Shown in pieces: positions 1 through 7,462 of a stretch of DNA of 9,650 bases. A program made the position numbers and the translations under genes. The stretch is from contig DAOVIP010000042.1 of the NCBI GenBank assembly GCA_030671465.1, positions 1 to 9,650 on the forward strand. Direction: 5' to 3'. The notes beneath the pieces were generated by a model, which was not told where the DNA came from, did not search any database, and saw nothing but the letters and a program-made list of their open reading frames with translations. Positions within the stretch are counted from its first letter, which is position 1. Every line of letters begins with the position of its first letter. Source of the stretch: Candidatus Aminicenantota bacterium (GTDB lineage: Bacteria > Acidobacteriota > Aminicenantia > UBA2199).

Positions 1-1
1 A

Positions 2-688
2 ATAATATCCATTTTTTATATAAGATGGGGATTACCGCTTATAGCATTTATTGGAATGATATTTCAGCTTATCCCTTATCCCAAAAGCTGGAAATTTTTT
101 TTTGCCAAGAATAAGAGTTATGTTTTGGCATTTTTAATCATGGGATATTTACAGTTATCCACCAGCTTTATTCTTGGTTTGGTGGCTGCAGATCCAATTT
201 ATATGGGGAGTTATTCATTAGTAATACTTCTTTTGCCGCTGTTACCTTTTAAAGTGAAACATTCCCTTATTTTATTCGGATTATCTTTGGCGATATTTAT
301 TATTTTTGGTTCAATTTCAGGTATGAATTTTGACTCTGGTAAAGAGATTTATGGCTTATTCAATCTGATTTCAGCTTTCAGTATAGCACTTGTATCAATA
401 TTTATTTTGGATATGATGAGAAAGAACTACTATTTAAGAAGTATTGTAGTTCAGAGAAGGAGAGATGAAAATATTAGACTTTTTTTCGAAAAGCATGGAA
501 TTTCCAGTCGTGAGCAAGAGATTTCCAGGTTGATAATAGAGGGAAAGAGCAACAAAGATATAGAGGACAAACTATATATTTCACTAAAAACGGTAAGAAA
601 TCATATATACAATATATATCAAAAATTGGATGTTAAAAGCAGGCTACAGTTTGTTAATTTAATTAATAATATAAAAAGTAAACCTTGA
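2..688 (+). CDS. Membrane-anchored LuxR/GerE-type transcriptional regulator (5' partial)
   Basis: The frame is open from base 2 to the TGA at 686-688. The first ATG (56) sits inside a hydrophobic stretch, so the true start probably lies left of the window. What remains is a run of about four or five hydrophobic membrane segments (within about 70-420), a basic linker rich in Arg (residues RRRDE) and a C-terminal GerE-type helix-turn-helix. The HTH shows the family pattern: SREQEISRLIIEGKSNKDI, then ISLKTVRNHIYNIYQKLDVKSR. This type of HTH binds DNA as a dimer. No receiver domain is visible, so input presumably comes through the membrane part rather than by phosphorylation. It is therefore probably a one-component sensor-regulator acting at the inner membrane. 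The target is unknown; the gene 178 bp downstream on the same strand is one candidate. The HTH call is firm. The exact family and full length are not known. Confidence 0.85.
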   Translation: MISIFYIRWGLPLIAFIGMIFQLIPYPKSWKFFFAKNKSYVLAFLIMGYLQLSTSFILGLVAADPIYMGSYSLVILLLPLLPFKVKHSLILFGLSLAIFIIFGSISGMNFDSGKEIYGLFNLISAFSIALVSIFILDMMRKNYYLRSIVVQRRRDENIRLFFEKHGISSREQEISRLIIEGKSNKDIEDKLYISLKTVRNHIYNIYQKLDVKSRLQFVNLINNIKSKP

Positions 689-737
689 TTATATATCTGA
701 GAACTAGGTATTAACCAGCAAATATTCTTATCAAGGG

Positions 738-786
738 AGTTTTCCAATTAGTTTCCAAATCCAACGATGTAAATTATGTGGAAACT
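738..786. repeat. Cluster of TTTCCA repeats and an 8-bp inverted repeat upstream of the START-like gene
   Basis: AGTTTTCCA (738-746) and AGTTTCCA (750-757) form a near-direct repeat 12 bp apart. TGGAAACT (779-786) is the exact reverse complement of the second copy, separated from it by 21 bp. The cluster lies in the 178-bp spacer between a LuxR-type regulator gene and an exported-protein gene, so a protein-binding site is conceivable. The arms are short and the region is A+T-rich, so chance is a real alternative. It does not look like an intrinsic terminator because no T-run follows. Confidence 0.3.
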
Positions 787-866
787 TCAAAGCAGCAAAC
801 AATTAAAAGATTGTTGATTATGAAGTAAATTTTTAGTAATATGTGGTTCAACAAGATTTGCTGAAA

Positions 867-1559
867 ATGATTACTGTAAAAATTTATTTAAAATTGTGTT
901 TAATATTTTTTGTATCTACGCTCTGTTTTGCAGAGGGGGTATCACCGGAATTAACCCAAAAAGATTATGAATATCTACTGAAAAATCGCCTAATCATAAG
1001 ATATAACGATGTAAAAGAGAGTGCCTGGCCTGAAGTTACCATTTTTAAACTGATTAAAGCCACCCCCATAGAATGTGCTGCGGTATTTTCCTATTACCCG
1101 GATCAAACCAATTATTCACCTGATTTGTTAGAATCAAGACCGGTTAAGTATATTACCCCTGCTGATGTTCATGTATATTTTAAATTTAATATGCCCTGGC
1201 CGGTCTGCAATACAGTGACGGTTATGGGAAATCGTTTGAGTCGCTTAGTGAACAACGTATATCAGATAGAATGGTATTTTGTTGAATCAGATTCTTCTTA
1301 CAATAACTATGGAAAGGCCCAGTTTTTTCCCTATAAAAATTATGCTCTGTATAGGTATCAAAGCTATATAAAACCCAAATCATCCATGGCAAAACTGTTT
1401 AGAAAACAGATGATCAATAACCTGAAAAAATCCTGTTTAGCCTTTGAGTCTTATATAATGATGTTGAAGGATAACAAACTCCGGCTTATGAAAAAATACC
1501 TGACCACTATGGAAAATGTATTTAGAGGTGAATTTGTTTTTAGTATAAAAAACCAGTAA
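867..1559 (+). CDS. Exported START/SRPBCC-like domain protein
   Basis: The protein is 230 residues from the ATG at 867. Its first 22 residues make a good Sec signal peptide (basic n-region, core LCLIFFVSTLCFA, likely cut after CFA). A GTG at 843 would add eight residues in front of this signal, and neither start has a clear Shine-Dalgarno, so 867 is chosen for the signal peptide. The mature part resembles START/SRPBCC hydrophobic-ligand-binding folds: a strand with ESAWPEVTIFKLIKA, then TPIECAAVFSYYPD, then a MPWPV motif like the (D/N)xPWPVxDRD signature of bacterial START proteins. The usual DRD that follows is replaced here by CNT. The C-terminus is helical and rich in Lys and Met, as expected of the long lid helix. 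The likely location is the periplasm and the likely ligand a lipid or other hydrophobic molecule, both inferred. It stands alone between a regulator gene and a REP-like element. Confidence 0.65.
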   Translation: MITVKIYLKLCLIFFVSTLCFAEGVSPELTQKDYEYLLKNRLIIRYNDVKESAWPEVTIFKLIKATPIECAAVFSYYPDQTNYSPDLLESRPVKYITPADVHVYFKFNMPWPVCNTVTVMGNRLSRLVNNVYQIEWYFVESDSSYNNYGKAQFFPYKNYALYRYQSYIKPKSSMAKLFRKQMINNLKKSCLAFESYIMMLKDNKLRLMKKYLTTMENVFRGEFVFSIKNQ

Positions 1560-1771
1560 ATATCCATATAACTTTTAATCATTTCCTCATCCTTCTCTGT
1601 TCTTTTTAATTCAAACAAAAAAAACGACATAGGAAATTCCTTTTTTCATCTCAATTGATTTCTATCTTCTGCATTATAATAATTATATTTCCTTTTAATA
1701 AATTGGTAAATTGGGGTCAGGTCTTGAATGCAAAAAACAAGACCTGACCCCGATTGTATAAGGAGCACTTT
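1560..1771. other. Gene-free A+T-rich spacer between convergent genes
   Basis: This 212-bp spacer lies between the stop codons of two convergent genes. I see no tRNA, no credible small ORF and no clear T-run terminator. An 11-bp dyad (AGGAAATTCCT, about 1631-1641) is followed by several T, but its five-base arms leave a one-base loop, so it cannot fold as a terminator. The only striking content is the long palindrome at 1711-1753, listed separately. Confidence 0.6.
1711..1753. repeat. REP-like palindromic element (GGGGTCAGGTCTTG stem-loop)
   Basis: A perfect 14-bp inverted repeat has arms GGGGTCAGGTCTTG (1713-1726) and CAAGACCTGACCCC (1738-1751) around an 11-base A-rich loop. One T-G wobble and one T-A pair extend it to 16 bp. 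The arms are far more G+C-rich than the surrounding spacer. From memory, GGGGTCAGGTCTTG hairpins recur in many unrelated bacterial genomes and are often linked to REP-associated tyrosine (Y1, IS200/IS605-like) transposases, which mobilise such hairpins. No transposase gene lies in this window, so this would be a non-autonomous copy. It ends 20 bp from the stop codon of the minus-strand gene and lies between convergent genes, so it may also act as a bidirectional transcription stop, although neither side has a strong T-run. Confidence 0.8.
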
Positions 1772-2443
1772 TCAGTGATCGTCAAATCCATATTTACTTA
1801 AGATTTCTCTAATCTGGCCGGGATATACTCCAGATTTACGAGCATTGTATTGAGCCAGCTCCAGATTTTTTTCTATTTCAATTTTTAAGCTATTAATGGT
1901 TGTTCTTAGATGCTGGCATTTTGCTGTACTTGAAAGATCAATTACGTTACCAAAAGCATCATATGTGGTTCCCAAACAGGTTGAATTGTATTCAGACTGA
2001 AGCTGGTTTATACTTTCTCTGGTTTGCAAACATTGACGAATAACATCTTCAAAAAGCATGACACCTTTTTCCCGTTCCCGATCTACATCACTGACCCATT
2101 CTTCGGGCTGAGCTCTTTTTATGATCATGTTTCTCTTGTTTTGCGGTTCAGCCCCAGTCAGCTCATTTTGTTTTATTGGCAAATCATTATCCTTTTCCTG
2201 ATAGTCAAAGGATAGATTTTGATTGCTTTCAATTTGTTTGGCAGAAGGCGTTTTGGCAGGTGTTGAACTTTTTTTTTCCTTTTCCATATTAACATTTGGT
2301 TCGACTTTGTTTTGCCTGTCATTACGGATTATAAATAGTATAGCCGTTAAGGCCAGAATTAAAATCATTATTCCTGTAATGGTCAGATTCTTCTTTTTTT
2401 TATGGGAAAAGTAATTGTATCTGTACGGATTAGGATCTGGCAT
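1772..2443 (-). CDS. Single-pass membrane protein of unknown function
   Basis: I do not recognise this 223-residue protein. It has a short cytoplasmic N-terminus with a KKKK cluster (about 15-18) and one membrane helix (about 21-39, followed by basic IIRNDR). Then comes a low-complexity Lys/Glu/Gln/Asn-rich linker (about 40-105) and a more structured, mostly helical C-terminal part (about 110-223). By the positive-inside pattern the C-terminal part lies outside the cytoplasm. It holds the protein's only cysteines (138, 156, 176), which could form a disulfide. The ATG at 2443 is preceded by AAGAAG as a modest ribosome site. The gene follows the pseudouridine synthase on the same strand after 103 bp, so cotranscription is possible but not compelling. 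The coding call rests on its length, composition and clear domain layout. Confidence 0.7.
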   Translation of the reverse strand: MPDPNPYRYNYFSHKKKKNLTITGIMILILALTAILFIIRNDRQNKVEPNVNMEKEKKSSTPAKTPSAKQIESNQNLSFDYQEKDNDLPIKQNELTGAEPQNKRNMIIKRAQPEEWVSDVDREREKGVMLFEDVIRQCLQTRESINQLQSEYNSTCLGTTYDAFGNVIDLSSTAKCQHLRTTINSLKIEIEKNLELAQYNARKSGVYPGQIREILSKYGFDDH

Positions 2444-2546
2444 TTTACTTCTTAATCTTTTTTATAACATAATTAAAAAATTAAGTCGTTTTTTCATTGC
2501 CTGAGATGAGTAATCAACTTTACTTCAAACAATGGATCAAGGGTCA

Positions 2547-3323
2547 TTAGCTATTTTTCTTATTGTTAACGGTATGTGTTTTTTTTCCGGTGTAATCATA
2601 TTGCTTTTTGAATCCCTCTATTTCCTCTTTGGTTAACTCCCTCCAGTGACCCGGGGGTAGCGTTTTTAATTTGATATTGCCGATAGCGATTCTTTTCAGT
2701 TTTTCAACCGGGTGGCCGGTATATTGAAACAGTTTTCGGATCACATGTTTTTTCCCTTCGATGATGGTAACCTGAACCCAGGAATTATTACCGGGGGTTT
2801 TCTTCACCCTTTTTATCTCCAGCGGCCTGATTTTTCTTCCCTCCATAAAAATCCCCTTGGTTTTAAGTTTCAATATACTTTCTTCATTCAGAATACCCTT
2901 GATTTTGACCAGGTAACTTTTGGGGATCTTGTTTTTAACCGAAATGATAAATTGGGTAAGATCTCCGTCATTGGTGAGAAGTATTAATCCTTCTGAATTA
3001 AAATCCAGCCTTCCGACCGGATATACCCGCTCCTTGATTTTTTTGATATAGTCTTTGAGGGTGAATCTCTTTTGGGGATCGCTGAGTGTTGACATCACCC
3101 CAGGGGGTTTATTAAAAATGAAGTACACTTTTTTTTCTACTTTCAACTGCAGTGGCTTATTTCGATAATTGATTTTATCCCGGGTTTTATCAATTAAATA
3201 ACTCGGATCTCTAATGACCTTTCCGTTTACCTTTAGTTTCCCCTCATTGATCAATTTTCTGATATTTCGCCTGCTGTCAAATCCGGCGGACTGCAGGTAT
3301 TTTTGTATAGTTAGGGTATTCAT
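2547..3323 (-). CDS. RluB/RsuA-family rRNA pseudouridine synthase
   Basis: The protein isomerises a uridine in rRNA to pseudouridine in the cytoplasm. Residues 3-60 form an S4 RNA-binding domain (IQKYLQSAGFDSRRNIRKLI, then VNGKVI). Residues 65-230 are the catalytic domain: NKPPGVMSTL (71-80), the active-site motif VGRLDFNSEGLILLTNDGDL with catalytic Asp107, and the C-terminal EGKKHVIRKLF block (189-199). The family usually has N/H-R-Q-V/I-R-R at that block, so HVIRK is a mild variant. At 258 residues it is typical of RluB/RsuA/RluE/RluF relatives. RluB (23S, position 2605) seems the likeliest subfamily, but RluF-like or RsuA-like substrates cannot be excluded. No good Shine-Dalgarno is visible before the ATG. 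The gene starts 30 bp after the sigma-54 regulator stop on the same strand and is probably in its operon. The last roughly 18 residues are a polar Lys/Asn-rich tail. Confidence 0.9.
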   Translation of the reverse strand: MNTLTIQKYLQSAGFDSRRNIRKLINEGKLKVNGKVIRDPSYLIDKTRDKINYRNKPLQLKVEKKVYFIFNKPPGVMSTLSDPQKRFTLKDYIKKIKERVYPVGRLDFNSEGLILLTNDGDLTQFIISVKNKIPKSYLVKIKGILNEESILKLKTKGIFMEGRKIRPLEIKRVKKTPGNNSWVQVTIIEGKKHVIRKLFQYTGHPVEKLKRIAIGNIKLKTLPPGHWRELTKEEIEGFKKQYDYTGKKTHTVNNKKNS

Positions 3324-3353
3324 GAGAGCAGATGTGAATCGTTATTCATTTTT

Positions 3354-4703
3354 TTAGTTCTGGATGTTCATCCGTTTCATTAATTCCGATAGGGTGGTGG
3401 GTTTCAACCCCAGGCTTTTGGCTGCATTTTTCTGCAGCCAGTCGTGTTTGTCCAGGGCCTCTATAATCAATTGTTTTTTAAATTCATCCACCTGTTCATT
3501 GAAATTACTCTTCTTCACTTTTTTGGGTTGGGCATTTTTAATTTCATCGGGAAGGTTTTTAGAAGTCAAAGTGTCTGAATTCGAAAGGATAATGGTTCTT
3601 TGAATAGCATTCTCCAATTCCCTGATGTTACCCGGCCAGTTATAATCCATTAAATATTTCAGGAATTTGGAGTCCGGTTTTTTTAGAGTTATTTGGTTTT
3701 CCTGAGAATACTTCTCAATAAAATGATCGACCAGCAGGGGGATATCCTCTTTCCTTTCCCTGAGCGGTGGCAAAACAATATTGATGATATTGAGCCGGTA
3801 ATAAAGATCTTCCCGGAATTCATTCTGCTCGACCGTTTTTTTTAGATCAACATTGGTGGCAGCAATAATTCTGACATCCACTTTCAAAATTTTGTTATAT
3901 CCCAGCGGCTGAATTTCCTTCTCCTGGATCACCCTTATTATCTTGGCCTGGGTTTCCGGGGTTAAATTGGCAATTTCATCAAAAAAAATTGTTCCGGTAT
4001 CAGCTTCCTCGAATATTCCCTTTTTATCCGAGTAGGCACCGGTAAAGGCACCTTTCTTGTACCCAAAGAGCATACTTTCAAACAGGGTTTCCGGAATATT
4101 ACTGGAATTAAAGGAAAAAAAAGGATTGTTGCTGCGGTCTGAATTTTTGTATATGGCTTTGGCAATCAATTCTTTTCCGGTTCCGCTTTCTCCAGAGATC
4201 AATACCGTTGAGTTGGCTTTGGCCACATTTTCAACAATGGAAAGGGTTTTCATCAGTGGCTTGCTTTTTCCGATTATATTTTCAAAGGAGAAGCGCTCGT
4301 TCAATACCTTTTTCAGTTGAATGTTTTCTTTGTGGATGTTTTTTTCCTTGATGGCCCGCTCGATTTTCAGTTTTAGTTCCGTATTGTTGAATGGCTTCTG
4401 GAGATAATCAACCGCACCCAGCTTCATGGCTTCTATGGCTGATTCAATGGTTCCGTAAGCAGTGAGAAATATTACTTTAATATCCGGGTCTATTTTTTTC
4501 AGCTCTTTGAATATTTCAATTCCCGAGGTTCCGGGAATCATCAAATCCAGGATAACCACGTCAATATTGGAGGAATGGTTGGTCTTGGCCTGACTTTTAT
4601 TCTCCGAAATGGTGAGGTCATAGGGATCATTTTTAAAAATTCTCTGAAAAATATCATGTATGATTTTTTCGTCATCGATTAGATGAATGCGTTTGTTTTT
4701 CAT
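3354..4703 (-). CDS. NtrC-family sigma-54-dependent response regulator
   Basis: The three domains are complete. The receiver domain (1-120) has the acidic pair Asp10/Asp11, phospho-acceptor Asp53, Thr81 and Lys103. The AAA+ sigma-54 activation domain (about 142-372) has Walker A GESGTGKE (171-178), an intact GAFTGA loop (218-223), Walker B IFFDE (Asp242/Glu243), probable arginine fingers Arg297 and Arg303, and NWPGNIREL (356-363). A Fis-type helix-turn-helix lies at about 405-446. The intact GAFTGA means it should open sigma-54 promoters, after phosphorylation by the kinase encoded just upstream. Its ATG overlaps the kinase stop (ATGA) and has its own strong ribosome site AGGAG nine bases upstream, so it is probably well translated. 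At 449 residues it is the usual NtrC length. Its targets are unknown: I saw no convincing -24/-12 promoter in this window. Confidence 0.96.
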   Translation of the reverse strand: MKNKRIHLIDDEKIIHDIFQRIFKNDPYDLTISENKSQAKTNHSSNIDVVILDLMIPGTSGIEIFKELKKIDPDIKVIFLTAYGTIESAIEAMKLGAVDYLQKPFNNTELKLKIERAIKEKNIHKENIQLKKVLNERFSFENIIGKSKPLMKTLSIVENVAKANSTVLISGESGTGKELIAKAIYKNSDRSNNPFFSFNSSNIPETLFESMLFGYKKGAFTGAYSDKKGIFEEADTGTIFFDEIANLTPETQAKIIRVIQEKEIQPLGYNKILKVDVRIIAATNVDLKKTVEQNEFREDLYYRLNIINIVLPPLRERKEDIPLLVDHFIEKYSQENQITLKKPDSKFLKYLMDYNWPGNIRELENAIQRTIILSNSDTLTSKNLPDEIKNAQPKKVKKSNFNEQVDEFKKQLIIEALDKHDWLQKNAAKSLGLKPTTLSELMKRMNIQN

Positions 4704-7462
4704 AATTTTATGCTCCTGAGCGGGCTGCTTTTCGGAAGTGTAACATTGAACCAGGTGCCTTGGTTCAATTTGCTCTCCACCGTGATATTGCCGTAATGGT
4801 CCTTCACGATATTATAGGCAATTGAGAGTCCCAGTCCGGTTCCCTCGCCCGGTTCTTTGGTAGTAAAAAACGGATCAAATATTTTTTTGGTATTTCTGGA
4901 ATCTATGCCCTTGCCATTGTCATGAATGCTTATTTCAATATTATCTCTGGTTTCATTACCCTTTATGGTTATTTTCCCACGGGAGTGATCAATGGCATCA
5001 ATGGCGTTGATAAAAAGGTTGATGAACAGTTGTTGCAATCGGTTGGAAAATCCATACAGTTTTATTTTGAAATGATAGTTTTTCTCCAGGATGTTGTTTT
5101 TCTTCTTAAGTTTATGTTCGATTAAAGTGATGCTTTCGCTGATAACTTCGTTCATATCAATTTCAATCGGCAGCTCTCCTTTTTGCCTGGAAAAATCCAA
5201 TAGGGTTCCGACAATCTTATTGGCTCTTTGAACCTGCTCTTGAATTTTTTGAATCAATTCCGGAGTTTCATGATCTCTTGGATTATCCAGAATGAATTGG
5301 CAGTATGAGGAAATTCCGGTTAAGGGTGTATTGATTTCATGGGCAATTCCGGCTGATAGAAAACCCAGCGAAGCCATTTTTTCGGTTGCGATCAATTGAT
5401 TCTGGATATGGATTTTTTCAGTGACATCTTCAAATACCAATATGGTGCCGATAACCTTTCCCATATTGTCCTTCAAGGGTGAGATGTAAATATAAAAAAT
5501 GAGTTCTTTATCCAGTGTTTTTATTTTGATATTGGTGATGGAGGAAAATCCCTTTTTCTTGGCATAAATTTGTTTCCACAGCTCACTGCCGAATAAGGTA
5601 TAGGCTTTTTTGTTAATAGCCTTATCCCTGGAAATATTATATTTCAACTCCATGAATACATTCCAGGTCTGGATGATATTCAGTTTTGATAGGACCACAA
5701 TTCCCAGATTTAAATTTTCGATGATGTTCTCATTGAACTCTTTCAATAAATTTAATTCGGTTAACTGATTTTCAAGTTCACCATACAGAAAGGCGTTTTC
5801 CACTGAAAGGGTTAATGTGGAGGAGATGCTGAACAACAGTTCCCAGTCTTCAATCGATAAATAAGTTTTGTCTTTTTTCAAGCTGAAAGCGATTAGGCCG
5901 GTTAATTTATCCTGTGTTTTCAAAGGAAGAAACTGGGAATAGTTGTAGGTAGATAATAGATCATGTTCCTTGGGGAATTTTTTCGAAAATTCCTGGGGAG
6001 AATAAAACACGATATTATCACTTTCCATCAGTGCTTTTCTGAAACTTTTTGACAGAAGGATCTTGTTCTTCTGGGGAAGCGAATAAAATATGTTCTTTCG
6101 GAAATAAATCAGCAGGGCGCTGTCCTTCAAACTAAATCCGTGATTAATGGTATCCAAAAAGTTTTTGGCCAGCAGAGATAGATTCCTTTCCGTGGGCATG
6201 GATTTGATCAGGGAACGCAGTTTTTGTTTGAAGTTGTATGATCCTCTGAAAAAAATTCTCGCAAAATATTTTTGTACTGTTCCCTCAATGGGTTTGAACA
6301 GCAGGCCTGCGGTCAGAATTGCGGTGATTGACCAGAAAAGTCCCAGTAGTTTGTTTTTCTCGATATTGATCCCCAGGAAAAAGAAGATACCGAAAATGAA
6401 TAAAAAAATGGACGAAATCGCGACCGTTCTTTTAATGATATTTTCAATATCAGCGAAACGTCTGTTGCTCAGGTAGTATGATGTACTCAGCGGCAGTAGT
6501 GCCAGTAGGCCAAGCAAAAAATTGAGTGGGATAGAGGCGTCCAGTTTGTTCACCGGGATGAAAATAATAAAGATCAACATGATGATGATACTGATGGAAA
6601 TGGCGCCGAGTGCAAAGATATACCGTTTTTGTTTTCTTTTCAGGATGATGGTTGTGTTGGAGATAATAAAGAGAATAAAGGACAGGATCATGTAAATGGA
6701 AAAATAGGTTGATGAAAAATTCTTGAAATGATCAGCAGTGAGGGTGATGAGCTCCGGAATTGGATGTATCAAATTATTGATTATAAAAAAAAGATAAAAA
6801 ACAAGAATGGTAATCGGAGCAATATAGATGAGCAGCTTGAGGAATTTGGGTCTTATTTTTTTCTGGAGCCGGGTTCTCAGGGGGAAGAGTGTAGAAAAAT
6901 GAAGTAAGAGGGCCGGAAAAAAGAGAAAAGCGATACGGTCAAGAAACAAAAAAATGAAATCAGTAGTGCTATAATACCCGGTGGGAGAAAAGATTAAAAA
7001 ACCGGCAAATGATAAGTTCAAGAGAAAGAATAATATCGGAGAATGAAAATCCAGTATTTGTATGAGATTGGCATTCAGAATGTTGAGGGTCAATAGTATG
7101 GATATAATTCCGGCAAACACCAGTATATAATAGGATAGGGGGGTATATTTATTCGCAATCTCAATGCCTACGTTTTTGAGTAACCCAGCTCTTTCAATTT
7201 CGTAGCGGCAATATTTTTGTTTCTGAATGATTCTGAATAAATCGATTTTGCTGGAAACCACATATTTATTGATGGTAAGAAGTATATCCCCGGGTTTGAT
7301 CAGGCTTTCTCGCGGGGAATCCACGCATTCAAGACCGGTGCTGGATTCTCTCCAGAGGATATTGTCTGTGGGAGCATTCCATTTTAATTTCTGAAATATA
7401 TTGGTCAGACAGATGATGACAAATATGAGGTAAATGAAATGCCAGGGATATTTTTTAATCAT
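4700..7462 (-). CDS. Membrane histidine kinase: PDZ-like loop, multi-TM, GAF, PAS, HisKA, HATPase
   Basis: This 920-residue sensor kinase sits in the inner membrane and should phosphorylate the adjacent NtrC-type regulator. In order: TM1 (about 9-25); a periplasmic PDZ-like segment (about 38-103, with IKPGDILLTINKYVVSSKIDL); about nine further TM helices (about 110-390); a GAF-like region (about 425-560); a PAS domain (about 575-680); HisKA with phospho-acceptor His708 in AGIAHEINTPL; and HATPase_c (about 800-910) with N-box Asn819, G1 DNGKGI (848-853), F-box FDPFFTTK (862-869) and G2 GEGTGLGLSI (872-881). All catalytic boxes are intact. A PDZ-like loop after TM1 followed by a polytopic membrane module recalls the layout of Bacillus ComP, but the GAF-PAS-HisKA core is of the NtrB/AtoS kind. 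The start codon overlaps the stop of the small upstream gene (ATGA) and lacks a Shine-Dalgarno, so translation is probably coupled. The signal is unknown. Confidence 0.95.
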   Translation of the reverse strand: MIKKYPWHFIYLIFVIICLTNIFQKLKWNAPTDNILWRESSTGLECVDSPRESLIKPGDILLTINKYVVSSKIDLFRIIQKQKYCRYEIERAGLLKNVGIEIANKYTPLSYYILVFAGIISILLTLNILNANLIQILDFHSPILFFLLNLSFAGFLIFSPTGYYSTTDFIFLFLDRIAFLFFPALLLHFSTLFPLRTRLQKKIRPKFLKLLIYIAPITILVFYLFFIINNLIHPIPELITLTADHFKNFSSTYFSIYMILSFILFIISNTTIILKRKQKRYIFALGAISISIIIMLIFIIFIPVNKLDASIPLNFLLGLLALLPLSTSYYLSNRRFADIENIIKRTVAISSIFLFIFGIFFFLGINIEKNKLLGLFWSITAILTAGLLFKPIEGTVQKYFARIFFRGSYNFKQKLRSLIKSMPTERNLSLLAKNFLDTINHGFSLKDSALLIYFRKNIFYSLPQKNKILLSKSFRKALMESDNIVFYSPQEFSKKFPKEHDLLSTYNYSQFLPLKTQDKLTGLIAFSLKKDKTYLSIEDWELLFSISSTLTLSVENAFLYGELENQLTELNLLKEFNENIIENLNLGIVVLSKLNIIQTWNVFMELKYNISRDKAINKKAYTLFGSELWKQIYAKKKGFSSITNIKIKTLDKELIFYIYISPLKDNMGKVIGTILVFEDVTEKIHIQNQLIATEKMASLGFLSAGIAHEINTPLTGISSYCQFILDNPRDHETPELIQKIQEQVQRANKIVGTLLDFSRQKGELPIEIDMNEVISESITLIEHKLKKKNNILEKNYHFKIKLYGFSNRLQQLFINLFINAIDAIDHSRGKITIKGNETRDNIEISIHDNGKGIDSRNTKKIFDPFFTTKEPGEGTGLGLSIAYNIVKDHYGNITVESKLNQGTWFNVTLPKSSPLRSIKL
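4713..4717 (-). promoter_or_regulatory. Ribosome binding site of the sigma-54 regulator
   Basis: The minus strand reads AGGAG, nine bases before the ATG at 4703, inside the 3' end of the kinase gene. It gives the regulator its own initiation site as well as coupling through the ATGA overlap, and contrasts with the kinase gene, which has no such site. Confidence 0.75.

Noticed and set aside
843..866. GTG start at 843 for the START-like gene.
   Set aside because: It would put eight polar residues ahead of a good signal peptide and has no ribosome site. The ATG at 867 gives a standard Sec signal, though it also lacks a clear Shine-Dalgarno.
1631..1646. AGGAAATTCCT followed by a T-run, resembling a terminator for the START-like gene.
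   Set aside because: The arms are five bases with a one-base loop, which cannot form a hairpin.
1910..1925. TGGCATTTTGC, another sigma-54 promoter look-alike.
   Set aside because: The GG-to-GC spacing is several bases too short for a -24/-12 promoter, and it lies inside a minus-strand gene.
2024..2414. Two 63-codon plus-strand open frames in this stretch.
   Set aside because: They lie antisense within the clear minus-strand membrane-protein gene and have shadow-like Phe/Ser/Leu-rich composition with no ribosome sites.
3419..3440. Perfect 8-bp inverted repeat (TGGCTGCA / TGCAGCCA, six-base loop) that could look like a terminator hairpin.
   Set aside because: It lies inside the Fis-type HTH codons of the sigma-54 regulator, is not followed by a T-run on the coding strand, and its bases are explained by the Trp-Leu-Gln-Lys-Asn-Ala-Ala codons.
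6147..6476. A 109-codon plus-strand open frame.
   Set aside because: It is antisense to the well-supported membrane/GAF part of the histidine kinase, with no family motif and no ribosome site.
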